DNA of 39,455 nt from JAYPHU01 sp038127535 (lineage in GTDB: Bacteria > Pseudomonadota > Alphaproteobacteria > Rhodospirillales > UBA2165), in assembly GCA_038127535.1 (NCBI GenBank), contig JAYPHU010000031.1:1-39455 (forward strand), written 5' to 3'. The translations under genes and the position numbers were made by a program. Positions within the stretch are counted from its first letter, which is position 1. The number at the start of each line of letters is the position of its first letter. The notes beneath the pieces are model-generated. The model worked only from the letters and a program-made list of their open reading frames with translations. It was not told where the DNA came from and ran no database searches. Positions 32,320 to 39,455 of the stretch are shown here, piece after piece.

Positions 32320-34419
32320 ATGAGCGACGTTATTGAACTGAGCATGGATGGCGCCATCGGCGTCGTCACCATCAACAATCCCCCCGCCAACGCGCTGAGC
32401 TACGCCGTCGTCAAAGGCCTGGATGAGACCATCCGAACCTGCATGGAGAACGACGCCTGCGAGGCGGTGGTGCTGACGGGCGCCGGTAAAATGTTTGTCG
32501 CCGGCGCGGATATCCGGGAATTCAATATTCCCCGGCCGGACGACGTGCCGGAACTCCATGACATGATTAAGGACATCGAGGACAGCCCCAAGCCCGTGGT
32601 CGCCGCCGTCAACGGGCTGGCGCTCGGCGGCGGGTTGGAGCTTGCCATGGGCTGCCACTACCGGCTGATCGCGGCCACGGCCCAAGTTGGCCAGCCGGAG
32701 ATCAATCTGGGCTTTATCCCCGGCGCCGGTGGCACGCAACGCCTGCCGCGCCTGGCCGGCGTGGAAAACGCGCTGGACATGATCGTCGGCGGCGCACCCA
32801 TCAAGGCGGAGAAGGCCGTCGCGTTCGGCATCGCCGATGAACTGGTGGACGGCGACTTCGTCGCCCGCGCGCTTGAGTATGCCGCCAACGAGGCGAAAGA
32901 GGGCGGTCCCCGGCCGACCGGTGCGCGCACCGAGAAACTCTCCGGCTTTGATCCCGGCATTTTCGATAAATGGCGGGAAAAGGTCGCGCCCAAGTCCCGG
33001 GGCATGGACGCGCCGTTTGAATGCATCAACACGGTCGAGGCGGCCACCACCATGAGTTTGCTGGACGGGCTGGAGAACGAGCGGGAGACGTTCGTCCGGC
33101 TGCGCGACGGCAACAAGGCCAAGGCCATGCGCTATATGTTCTTTGCCGAGCGGGAAGTGGCCAAAATTCCCGACGTGCCTAAAGATACCGAGGCTCTGCC
33201 GATCCAGAAGGCCGCCGTCATCGGTAGCGGCACCATGGGCGGCGGCATCGCAATGAACTTCGCCAATGCCGGTATTCCGGTCTCCCTGGTCGATGTGTCG
33301 GATGATGCGCTGGCCTCCGGTCTGGGCAAGGTAGAGCAGAACTACGCCGGCTCTGTCTCCCGCGGGCGGATCAGCCAGGACGCCATGGACGCGTGCATGG
33401 GGCTGATCTCCGGCACCACGGACTACGCGGATGTGGCGGATGCGGATATCGTCATAGAGGCGGTGTTTGAGGACATGGACTTGAAGAAGAAAATCTTCGC
33501 CGATCTGGATAGCGCGTGTAAGCCGGAAACTATTTTGGCTAGTAACACGTCTTCGCTAGACATCAACGAGATCGGTGCGGCCACGGACCGGCCCGATAAG
33601 GTCTGCGGCGCGCACTTCTTCAGCCCGGCAAACGTCATGAAACTGATGGAGAATGTGCGGACCGAGGCGGCGTCCAAGGAAACCGTGGCGACGTTGATGA
33701 GCCTCTCCAAGGTTTTGAAGAAAACCGGCGTGCTGGTCGGTGTCGGCGACGGGTTCGTCGGCAACCGTATGCTGCACGTGGCGGCCCGGATCGCCGAGTT
33801 CATGGTCGAAGAAGGCGCGCTGCCCTGGCAGGTGGACAAGGTCATCTACGATTTCGGCTTCCCCATGGGGCCGTTCCAGATGAACGACCTGGCCGGCATC
33901 GATGTGCGCTATTTGATCCGCGAGGAACAGAAGAAAAAGACCGGCGACCGGCGTCAATCGGTGATCCTGGACAAGGTCTATGAGACCGGGCGCTATGGCC
34001 AGAAGACCGGCGGCGGCTGGTACACCTATGCCGATGGCGACCGCAAGGGCGCGCCGGAACCGATGATCGAGGAGCTGATCCTCAAGACATCGGACGAGCT
34101 TGGCTTCACCCGCCGGGACTTCACAGACGAAGACATTTTGGAGCGGTATTTGTACTCCATGATCAATACCGGCGCGCACGTTCTGGAAGAGGGCCTCGCT
34201 ATCCGCGCCAGCGATGTCGACGTGATCTGGCACTACGGCTACGGCTTCCCCCGCTATCAGGGCGGGCCTATGTTTTACGCGGATTTGGTGGGACTAGACA
34301 AAATCTATGATAAGGTTTTGGCCCTGCACGACGACTATGGGGACTGGGTCAAGCCGTCGGGTCTGTTGAAGTCTCTAGCGGAAGAGGGCAAAGGCTTCGC
34401 CGACTATAGCGCCGGGTAG
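32320..34419 (+). CDS. enoyl-CoA hydratase / 3-hydroxyacyl-CoA dehydrogenase fusion (FadB/FadJ-like)
   Basis: A 699-residue bifunctional beta-oxidation enzyme. Residues 1-190 are a crotonase domain: AGADIREF, then NGLALGGGLELAMG with Glu107 and QPEINLGFIPGAGGTQRLP with Glu127, the two catalytic acids. Residues ~295-480 are the NAD-binding dehydrogenase domain with GSGTMGGG (302-309), SNTSSLDINEI and the catalytic His432 in AHFFSPANVMKLMEN. The C-terminal ~200 residues (GDGFVGNRML, FGFPMGPFQMNDLAGIDV, YGQKTGGGWY) complete the dimer. The start is ATG 32320 behind GAAGGAA; the earlier GTG overlaps the ribosome site. The partner thiolase is absent here. It could serve fatty acid or aromatic-derived acyl-CoA chains. 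Confidence 0.95.
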   Translation: MSDVIELSMDGAIGVVTINNPPANALSYAVVKGLDETIRTCMENDACEAVVLTGAGKMFVAGADIREFNIPRPDDVPELHDMIKDIEDSPKPVVAAVNGLALGGGLELAMGCHYRLIAATAQVGQPEINLGFIPGAGGTQRLPRLAGVENALDMIVGGAPIKAEKAVAFGIADELVDGDFVARALEYAANEAKEGGPRPTGARTEKLSGFDPGIFDKWREKVAPKSRGMDAPFECINTVEAATTMSLLDGLENERETFVRLRDGNKAKAMRYMFFAEREVAKIPDVPKDTEALPIQKAAVIGSGTMGGGIAMNFANAGIPVSLVDVSDDALASGLGKVEQNYAGSVSRGRISQDAMDACMGLISGTTDYADVADADIVIEAVFEDMDLKKKIFADLDSACKPETILASNTSSLDINEIGAATDRPDKVCGAHFFSPANVMKLMENVRTEAASKETVATLMSLSKVLKKTGVLVGVGDGFVGNRMLHVAARIAEFMVEEGALPWQVDKVIYDFGFPMGPFQMNDLAGIDVRYLIREEQKKKTGDRRQSVILDKVYETGRYGQKTGGGWYTYADGDRKGAPEPMIEELILKTSDELGFTRRDFTDEDILERYLYSMINTGAHVLEEGLAIRASDVDVIWHYGYGFPRYQGGPMFYADLVGLDKIYDKVLALHDDYGDWVKPSGLLKSLAEEGKGFADYSAG

Positions 34420-34472
34420 AAGGTTGAGTGACTGCTCTTGAGGGACAAACCACGATAACAAGGAGTAAAAAC

Positions 34473-34965
34473 ATGACGCGATTTCTCCTGACACTGAGCC
34501 TCGCTCTATTTATGAGCGGCACGGCGCTGGTGCAGTCTTCACCGCCGCCGCAGCAACCATCGCCGCAACAGCCGACGCCGCAAGGTGGCGTCATCGGCAC
34601 GCTGTTCAGCGAGGCGGAGAGGTCTATCATCCGTCAGGTTTTGGGCGCGTCGGCCGCTAAGGCCACCGGCGTGTAAAACACGCCGACTGTCGGTGAAATC
34701 GTGCAAACGGTGATCCGGGAAACCGTGAACAACACGGTCAATCAAACAACTGGGCAAACAACCAACGCCTCGACCGGCGCCAGAAATAATGACGACGACA
34801 AGGATGAGGATGAAAACGAAGCCCGCGACTACGATGACGACGACCGGAGTAGCAAGAAGGCGGGCCATCGTCGGCAATGATGCAGTCCTGATCGACAAGG
34901 CGACCAATGTGGTGTTGGATGTCATCCGGAATGTGGTCAACAAGGGCGGGCAAACCGGCCAATAA
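34473..34965 (+). pseudogene. small secreted Pro/Gln- and Asp-rich protein, broken by nonsense codon and frameshift
   Basis: ATG 34473 (after AAGGAG) starts a 67-residue protein with a signal peptide (MTRFLLTLSLALFMSGTALVQ) and a PPPQQPSPQQPTPQ linker, ending at TAA 34674..34676. The same frame continues with QTVIRETVNNTVNQTTGQT and a DDD/EDE-rich stretch to TGA 34878. After a +1 frame change near 34860 it reads AIVGNDAVLIDKATNVVLDVIRNVVN to TAA 34963. The pieces make one coherent ~160-residue secreted protein with an acidic centre. Two lesions suggest a pseudogene, though the 67-residue N-terminal part is still translatable. I recognise no family; the IIRxVL and VLDVIRNVV helices look related internally. 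Confidence 0.6.
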
Positions 34966-34997
34966 ATCCGGCCGTCCGATCCCGGGAGGAGAAAATC

Positions 34998-35891
34998 ATG
35001 AGTAAGACAGTGGGCGTCATCGGCTTGGGTCCGATGGGCGGCAATGTTGCCGGCAATCTATTGCAGAAGCAGTTCAGTGTCTGCGGCTTCGATATCAATC
35101 CCGACTGCATGGCGGTGCTGGATGAGTTGGGCCTGACGGCGGGCAAGGACGCCACGGATGTTGCGGCGCAAGCCGACATCGTGATTGCGTCGCTTCCCAA
35201 CTACGCGGCGCTGCAGGATGTGGTGGCGCAGGTTATCAAAGCCGGCAAGAGGGGACAAATCCTGATTGAATGCTCGACCCTCCAGGTGGACCAAAAGATC
35301 GCCGCTCATGATGAGTTAAAAGCCGCCGACATCGTCATGTTGGATGCGCCGATCAGCGCCACGCCGGCGATGCTGGCCAAGGGTCTGGCCTCGATCCATA
35401 TCAGTGGCGACGAAGCGGCCTACAAGGATTGTGTGGACGTGTTCGAGGGCTTTACCGCCAGCAACTTCTATGTGGGCAATATCGGCAACGGCAGCCGGAT
35501 GAAAATCCTCGCCAACTATCTGGTCCATGTTCACATCGCCGCCGCCGCCGAAGCCATGGTGTTGGGCCAGAAGGCGGGTTTGGAGCCCGAGCTGATACAC
35601 GAGGTGCTGACCCAAAGCGCCGGCAATTCTAAGATGTTGGAAGTCCGGGGCGCCATGATGGCCAAGTCCGACTATCGGGAAGGCGGCGGCACCATGTTTC
35701 AGGTCTATGAGAAAGATTCCTCGATCATCACCGAGTTCGCCGCCGAGATGCACGCGCCCATCGACCTCTATGTTTCGGCCCGCCAGAAATTCAACACGGC
35801 CTTGGCCCAGGGGCTGGGGTACTTGGACACGGGCGCCGTCTGCAAGGCAATCGAGACCTCGGTCGGGATCGACCGGAAACTGGTGGAGTAA
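34998..35891 (+). CDS. NAD(P)-dependent beta-hydroxyacid dehydrogenase (HIBADH/GND-like)
   Basis: A 297-residue Rossmann dehydrogenase of the 3-hydroxyisobutyrate/tartronate semialdehyde/imine reductase superfamily. The nucleotide site is GVIGLGPMGGNVAGNLL (residues 6-22); the following FDIN with Asp32 favours NAD. The catalytic Lys169 lies in GNIGNGSRMKILANYLV. The substrate loop reads DAPISATPAMLAKG where the family usually has DAPVSGG, so the substrate is probably atypical. The start is ATG 34998 after GGGAGGAG. The C-terminal KDSSIITEFAAEMHAPIDL and LGYLDTGAV helices fit the dimer domain. Confidence 0.9.
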   Translation: MSKTVGVIGLGPMGGNVAGNLLQKQFSVCGFDINPDCMAVLDELGLTAGKDATDVAAQADIVIASLPNYAALQDVVAQVIKAGKRGQILIECSTLQVDQKIAAHDELKAADIVMLDAPISATPAMLAKGLASIHISGDEAAYKDCVDVFEGFTASNFYVGNIGNGSRMKILANYLVHVHIAAAAEAMVLGQKAGLEPELIHEVLTQSAGNSKMLEVRGAMMAKSDYREGGGTMFQVYEKDSSIITEFAAEMHAPIDLYVSARQKFNTALAQGLGYLDTGAVCKAIETSVGIDRKLVE

Positions 35892-35898
35892 TTTCTAT

Positions 35899-36068
35899 CC
35901 CCCCATCCGGCCCTTCGGGCCACCTTCCCCCGCAAGGGGGGAAGGCGGTAATGGTCGCCAGCCACAGCACAATGTCCAACCTCCCCCTATGACGGGGGAG
36001 GTCGAGGAACGCATCGCGTTTCGAGGGTGGGGGTGGGCCAAATCAACCACAAAGTTCGCAAAGACGGT
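35899..36068. repeat. dispersed intergenic repeat family C, copy 2
   Basis: A ~170-base element just downstream of the HIBADH-like gene, collinear with 26188..26354. The perfect stem ACCTCCCCC/GGGGGAGGT is at 35979..36002. It also shares CATCCGG, CCTTCGGGCCACCTTCCCCCG, CGCGTTTCGAGGGTGGGGGT and GACGGT. The variable middle (about 35940-35978) differs from copy 1. It is followed within 11 bases by a family A hairpin. Confidence 0.7.
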
Positions 36069-36078
36069 TGGGTCTGGA

Positions 36079-36122
36079 CCCCCGAGATTTGGCCCCAATT
36101 AGCATTGGGTCCAACTCGGGGG
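36079..36122. repeat. dispersed palindromic repeat family A, copy 2
   Basis: CCCCCGAG...CCCAAT TAGC ATTGGG...CTCGGGGG is a 44-base near-perfect hairpin. The outer arms (36079..36086, 36115..36122) and inner arms pair with few mismatches. Read in reverse complement it matches 14765..14807. It sits between the plus-strand HIBADH-like gene and the convergent ABM gene, so it may act as a bidirectional terminator. Confidence 0.65.
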
Positions 36123-36139
36123 CGACGCATTAAGCTATA

Positions 36140-36436
36140 TCAATCCACCACCCAATAGAGCTGCGGGGTGCGTTGGACCTTGTCGCCGAGCTCGGCCAGT
36201 AAATGCCAATAGGCTTTGAAGTGTGCGGTCTCCCGGTGGGACGCCAGTGCCGCCTCGTCGTCATAGACCTCATAGAACATGAACGTATGGTCGTCGTCGT
36301 CGGAGACGATGACATCAAACTGATGACAGCCGGCCTCCTCGACGGACCGGTGTGCGTTTTCCATCATCGGACCCTTGAGCTGATCCAGATATCCATCGGC
36401 GACGGTGATGTGAACCACGTTGACCAGTTTTGCCAT
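36140..36436 (-). CDS. antibiotic biosynthesis monooxygenase (ABM) domain protein
   Basis: A 98-residue ferredoxin-like barrel protein: VNVVHITVADGYLDQLKGPMMENAHRSVEEAGCHQFDVIVSD and the late FMFYEVYDDEAALASHRETAHFKAYW, the usual ABM/LsrG pattern in which the E-V-Y-x-x-x-x-A-x-x-x-H block lines the pocket. Such proteins are cofactor-free oxygenases or isomerases on quinone-like or signal-related substrates. A strong AGGAGGAAGCC ribosome site precedes ATG 36436. It diverges from the TRAP-type binding protein, so the 106-base gap should hold both promoters. Confidence 0.85.
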   Translation of the reverse strand: MAKLVNVVHITVADGYLDQLKGPMMENAHRSVEEAGCHQFDVIVSDDDDHTFMFYEVYDDEAALASHRETAHFKAYWHLLAELGDKVQRTPQLYWVVD

Positions 36437-36509
36437 GGCTTCCTCCTACATTCGAAACGGTGACTGCCCGGTGTTTTAAGAACCGCTGGAACGGTAGTCA
36501 AAGCTGCAA

Positions 36510-36531
36510 TTTCCCGATAAGAAACGGGAAA
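36510..36531 (+). promoter_or_regulatory. hairpin next to the ribosome site of the TRAP-type binding protein
   Basis: TTTCCCG (36510..36516) and CGGGAAA (36525..36531) form a perfect 7-bp stem with an 8-base loop, directly followed by the GGGAGGAG ribosome site (36532..36539) and ATG 36543. It may affect ribosome access or be a dyad for a protein. Confidence 0.35.
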
Positions 36532-36542
36532 GGGAGGAGCAC

Positions 36543-37463
36543 ATGTCTCAAGTCAAAATCTCATTGGGCGGATATCAGCCGCCGGACTGCGTCCACAATC
36601 GTGCGGCGGAAATCCTGGGGAAGGAATTGACGGACCGGCTCGGCGACGGCGTTGCCTATGAGCTGGACGGCAATATGACCGCCAGCACCGGCATCAAGGC
36701 CATGGACCTGTTGGAGCTGGTGGAAAGCAGCAAGCTGACCATGTGTTATTTCTCCGGCAGTTACCTGGCCGACCGGGTGCCGGAGATCGGCATCTTCGAT
36801 CTGCCCTTCGTGGTGCAGAGCCGCGAACAAGCCTATACCGCACTCGACGGGGAGATGGGTACGCTGTTGAAGGAACAGTTCCTGGCCAAGACGGGCTTCC
36901 GCATTCTGGCTTTCTGGGACAACGGCTTCCGGCATTTCTCCAACGCCGTCAGATCAATCCGCGCGCCGGAAGATTGCGGCGGCATGAAAATGCGGTCTAT
37001 GAACAGCGCGCTGCATCAGCAGTTTTTCCGGCTCCTCGGCTTTGAGCCCACGTTTGTCGATGTCCGGGATCTAGTGAACGCCGTCCATACACGGGAGATC
37101 GACGCCCAGGAGAATCCGCTGACCAACACTTACCGCTTCGGCATGCACGAGACCCACAAGCACATCACGCTGTCCGGTCATTTCTTCGGTGTATCGCTGT
37201 TGCTGGTGAACAACGAGATGTATCAGTCCTGGTCCGAGGAGGTCAGAGCGGCCCTCGATGAAGCGGTTGCTGTTGCTACGAAGGCCCAGCGGAAATTTGC
37301 CGCCGACGAAGATGTGGAAATGATGGCCGCCCTGGCGGAGACCGAGACCGAGGTTGTTGATCTTTCGCCCGAGGAGCGGGCCAAGTTCAAGGCGGCGGTG
37401 GAACCGCTTTTGGCCGAACAGCGCGCGGCGCTTGGCGAGAAGATTTTCGCTCTGGTCGAATAG
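36543..37463 (+). CDS. TRAP-type solute-binding protein (DctP-like) without signal peptide
   Basis: A 306-residue DctP-fold protein: VKISLGGYQPPDCVHNRAAEILGKELTDRLGDGVAYELDGN, ESSKLTMCYFSGSYLADRVPEIGIFDLPFVVQSREQAYTALDG, GFRILAFWDNGFRHFSNAVRSIRAPEDCGGMKMRSMNS and VHTREIDAQENPLTN, broken across these blocks. The hinge GGMKMRSMNS carries the conserved G-x-K-x-R arginine. The protein starts directly at the first beta strand after ATG with a strong GGGAGGAG site, and no hydrophobic export signal is present. It would remain in the cytosol unless the start is wrong. No DctQ/M genes adjoin it. The stop lies directly before the CHAT fragment. Confidence 0.85.
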   Translation: MSQVKISLGGYQPPDCVHNRAAEILGKELTDRLGDGVAYELDGNMTASTGIKAMDLLELVESSKLTMCYFSGSYLADRVPEIGIFDLPFVVQSREQAYTALDGEMGTLLKEQFLAKTGFRILAFWDNGFRHFSNAVRSIRAPEDCGGMKMRSMNSALHQQFFRLLGFEPTFVDVRDLVNAVHTREIDAQENPLTNTYRFGMHETHKHITLSGHFFGVSLLLVNNEMYQSWSEEVRAALDEAVAVATKAQRKFAADEDVEMMAALAETETEVVDLSPEERAKFKAAVEPLLAEQRAALGEKIFALVE

Positions 37464-38069
37464 ACGTCACCAAAAGTTCATTTGATTCCGGGGAATCCCC
37501 AGGTTCTCAGCCGGCCCTGGCGCTCACATCGCCGGCCATTTATAACACTGAGGGCGATGGGCTTCTGGCCATGGGCGAGGCGCTGGACCTCCGGCTCAAC
37601 GCGGATTGGGTTGTGCTGTCGGCGTGCAACACCGGCTCNNNNNNNNNNNNNNNNNNNNNNNNNNNNNNNNNNNNNNNNNNNNNNNNNNNNNNNNNNNNNN
37701 NNNNNNNNNNNNNNNNNNNNNNNNNNNNNNNNNNNNNNCCGGCTCAACGCGGATTGGGTTGTGCTGTCGGCGTGCAACACCGGCTCCGTCGACGGCGCGG
37801 GCGCGGAGGCGTTCTCCGGGCTGGGACGGGCGTTCTTCTATGCGAGGATACGGGCGGTGCTGCTGTCCAACTGGCCGGTGGAGACCACCAGCGCGCGGCT
37901 GTTGACCACCGACCTGTTCCGGCGTCAGGCGGCGGCATTGCGGCAGTCCATGGCGGCGTTGATCGACAGCGAAGGTTTCAAGGATCCCGGCAGCGGACAG
38001 GTGCTGTTTTCCTATGCGCACCCGATCTTCTGGGCGCCGTTCACCATCGTCGGGGACGACGGGGCATAA
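37464..38069 (+). pseudogene. C-terminal fragment of a CHAT-domain (caspase-like) protein, interrupted by an assembly gap
   Basis: After joining the flanks of the N run, the sequence reads QPALALTSPAIYNTEGDGLLAM, LNADWVVLSACNTG (catalytic Cys in SACNTG), AEAFSGLGRAFFYARIRAVLLSNWPVE, then AHPIFWAPFTIVGDDGA to TAA 38069. This is the last ~145 residues of a CHAT domain, usually preceded by the catalytic His block (ATHG-type) and often TPRs. Here the upstream frame runs out at the TRAP-type gene stop (37463) without a start or His motif, so only a 5'-truncated fragment remains. It is likely non-functional, assuming no missing sequence inside the gap. Confidence 0.8.
37639..37738. other. 100-base assembly gap (N run) with duplicated 48-base flanks
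   Basis: The run of exactly 100 N is bordered by two identical 48-base segments, 37591..37638 on the left and 37739..37786 on the right, both starting CCGGCTCAACGCGGATTGGG. Removing the N run and one copy (148 bases) restores a continuous CHAT frame; 148 is one more than a multiple of three, which is why the two sides lie in different frames. Confidence 0.95.
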
Positions 38070-38075
38070 GCAGAG

Positions 38076-38780
38076 TCAGACCGCGCGCAGCACGTTGACC
38101 CGGTTGGGCCGCTGGAAGTGATAACCGTCGGCCTGCTTTTTGCCGAACCGTTCGAACCGCTCCCGCAGTTCAGCATCCAGCTCATCAAAGAGAGCAGTCC
38201 GCTTGGGGTTCACCGAGGTTGAGTTCTCCCGGTAATCCTCGTACGCCGGATAGACCCGTACTGTGGCGTACTCTGTTTCCTCCACCTCTTCAAAGCCCTG
38301 GCCGGCGGCGGCCTTCAGCGACTCATAGGCCTTGGCCCGCACTTCGGTCTCGTCGTTGAAAATTTTATTCACCTCGAACATGGGGCCGGCGGCGATGGGC
38401 TCGCAGATAAAGCAGACACCACCCGGCTTCAGGACCCGGCGCGCCTCTTCCATGGCTTTGGTCATTTGGTCCACGGGCACGTGGTGCAGGCTGTTGAAGA
38501 ACACCACCGCGTCGATGCTGCCGTTTTCAGCGGGCAGGTCCTCGGCGACACCTTCCATATAGGTCTCATCGCCGACAACGTCTTCGGCGCGGGCGCGGGA
38601 AAGCTGTTTCTCGCCCGGATCAATGCCGATCACGTGGCCGCCCAGCTTTGTCATGGTGCGGGCGAAATGGCCGTTGCCGCAGCCCACATCCAGAATCCTC
38701 AGGCCTTTGGCGTCGATATGCCGGGTGAACGCCTCCTCGTGGGAGCTCATCACCGGCAGTTCTTCGTAGAGCGCATTCAT
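38076..38780 (-). CDS. class I SAM-dependent methyltransferase
   Basis: A 234-residue Rossmann methyltransferase. Motif I is RILDVGCGNGHFARTM (SAM-binding glycine loop), motif II region GIDPGEKQLSRA, then GVAEDLPAENGSIDAVVFFNSLHHVPVD and EARRVLKPGGVCFICEP (motif III), placing it in the UbiE/methyltransferase 11 group. The C-terminal half (EYATVRVYPAYEDYRENSTSVNP) may shape the acceptor site; the substrate is unknown. I chose ATG 38780 (MNALYEELPV); a TTG five codons earlier lacks a ribosome site. It converges on the CHAT fragment with 6 bases between stops. Confidence 0.88.
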   Translation of the reverse strand: MNALYEELPVMSSHEEAFTRHIDAKGLRILDVGCGNGHFARTMTKLGGHVIGIDPGEKQLSRARAEDVVGDETYMEGVAEDLPAENGSIDAVVFFNSLHHVPVDQMTKAMEEARRVLKPGGVCFICEPIAAGPMFEVNKIFNDETEVRAKAYESLKAAAGQGFEEVEETEYATVRVYPAYEDYRENSTSVNPKRTALFDELDAELRERFERFGKKQADGYHFQRPNRVNVLRAV

Positions 38781-38859
38781 GGTCTGGCAATCCAAGATTA
38801 GAGGAGGAGACGACTATGTAGAAAATCATTCCATCGGGCGCAATCGCCAAATCGGCAGA

Positions 38860-39455
38860 TTAAACCGCGAACGCATAAACGGTCACGCTTTCACTTTTGC
38901 CCTGGATCGGCTGGTCGCCTTTGGCTTCATAGTCGAAGTCTTCCCCGGCCGCCTGCTTGGTTTCTTCCGACACTAAAAGCCGCGTGCCGTACTCCTTGTT
39001 GAGGGATTCAAGCCTCGCCGCGATGTTCACCGCATTCCCGTGGACCGTGTAGTTCAGTGACTCGTCTGCGCCGACCGCACCGGCCACCGCCCGGCCCGTG
39101 TTGATGCCGATCCGGGTCACTAGCTCGATATCGCCCGGAAACTGGTGGCCGTCCAACGCTTGCTCGATCTCCAAGGCGGTTTGGATCGCGTCCTTGGCGT
39201 GATCGGGGTTCTCGACGGGCACGTTAAACGTGACCAGCAGGGCGTCCCCTTGGAACTGGTTCACCACGCCGCCGTGCCGGTCGATGATGCCGACGATCAG
39301 GGAGAAGTATTCGTTCAACAGCGCGACCACGCCTTCCGGGCTCAATCCCTCACACACTTTGGTGAAGCCTTGGATGTCGGAGTAGAGGATGGTCGCCAGG
39401 CTAGTCCGGCCGGAAACTACTTGTGGCGGACGTACTTGTCCTTGCGCCACGCCGC
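38860..39455 (-). CDS. class III adenylate/guanylate cyclase catalytic domain, 5' part beyond window
   Basis: The frame is open to the right edge, so the N-terminus (likely a sensor) is missing. The visible ~195 residues form a class III cyclase domain: ATILYSDIQGFT carries the first metal Asp, NQFQGDALLVTF the second (GD), RIGINTGRAVAGAVG and NYTVHGNAVNIAARLE the nucleotide and transition-state region. Both metal Asp are present, so it should be active. The substrate-specifying Lys/Asp positions cannot be assigned safely by eye. A second messenger from it could act on the cNMP-binding protein at 15.4 kb, but nothing in the sequence links the two. Confidence 0.85.
   Translation of the reverse strand, partial: GVAQGQVRPPQVVSGRTSLATILYSDIQGFTKVCEGLSPEGVVALLNEYFSLIVGIIDRHGGVVNQFQGDALLVTFNVPVENPDHAKDAIQTALEIEQALDGHQFPGDIELVTRIGINTGRAVAGAVGADESLNYTVHGNAVNIAARLESLNKEYGTRLLVSEETKQAAGEDFDYEAKGDQPIQGKSESVTVYAFAV

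Noticed and set aside
37464..38069. A CHAT-based defence or caspase-type (type III-E CRISPR) system.
   Set aside because: Only a truncated CHAT piece exists, with no Cas, gasdermin, TPR partner or repeat array in the neighbourhood.

Overview
The window looks like an ordinary piece of a GC-rich alphaproteobacterial chromosome, probably from a Rhodospirillales-like lineage and probably a draft or metagenome-assembled genome. The basis is the argD-argF-hslO gene order, the apaG/folE/recX set, several TRAP and ABC uptake proteins, and the protein sequences themselves. A 100-base run of N at 37639..37738 confirms a draft scaffold. No rRNA, CRISPR array, integrase, transposase or phage gene is visible.

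Layout. 1-1.6 kb: the 5' part of a tRNA-Gly(CCC) gene (minus strand), then a decayed radical SAM gene joined to a decayed metallophosphoesterase gene. 1.6-7 kb: OmpA-type lipoprotein, apaG, folE, trkH and argE, all on plus. 7-12.4 kb, minus: a lipoprotein, then the argD-argF-hslO operon behind a near-consensus promoter and a hairpin-rich leader, then two paralogous ABC-2 permease genes with no ATPase beside them. 12.4-17.8 kb: recX, an MscS channel coupled to a DUF6165 gene, a DUF123 gene, a large protein with a cyclic-nucleotide-binding domain and 47-residue Trp-marked repeats, and a SnoaL-like protein. 17.8-19.2 kb is a graveyard: a TauD-family dioxygenase killed by point mutations and an unidentified remnant. 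19.2-22.8 kb: small enzymes (GFA-like, CMD/AhpD-like, sirtuin, cupin, GNAT, flavin reductase). 23-26.2 kb: a complete three-gene TRAP transporter. 26.4-34.4 kb: a catabolic neighbourhood (HD-domain protein, ThDP enzyme, ABC solute-binding protein, 3-hydroxyanthranilate dioxygenase, glutathionyl-hydroquinone reductase-like GST, crotonase/3-hydroxyacyl-CoA dehydrogenase fusion). 34.4-39.4 kb: a broken small secreted protein, an HIBADH-like dehydrogenase, an ABM monooxygenase, a TRAP-type solute-binding protein lacking a signal peptide, a CHAT-domain fragment crossing the assembly gap, a methyltransferase and an incomplete nucleotide cyclase.

How the genes fit together. argE, argD and argF supply three arginine-biosynthesis steps from two opposed transcription units. 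The 23-26 kb TRAP genes form one self-contained uptake system. The 27-34 kb genes suggest uptake and breakdown of aromatic or acyl substrates, but no full pathway is present. Three families of short palindromic intergenic repeats are recognisable. They sit downstream of genes and may act as terminators or mRNA-stabilising hairpins.

I did not find a convincing new multi-gene system. The items most worth a second look are the cNMP/47-residue-repeat protein, the argD leader, the signal-less TRAP binding protein, the set of decayed genes, and the CHAT fragment, whose gap appears to be an unmerged contig overlap.
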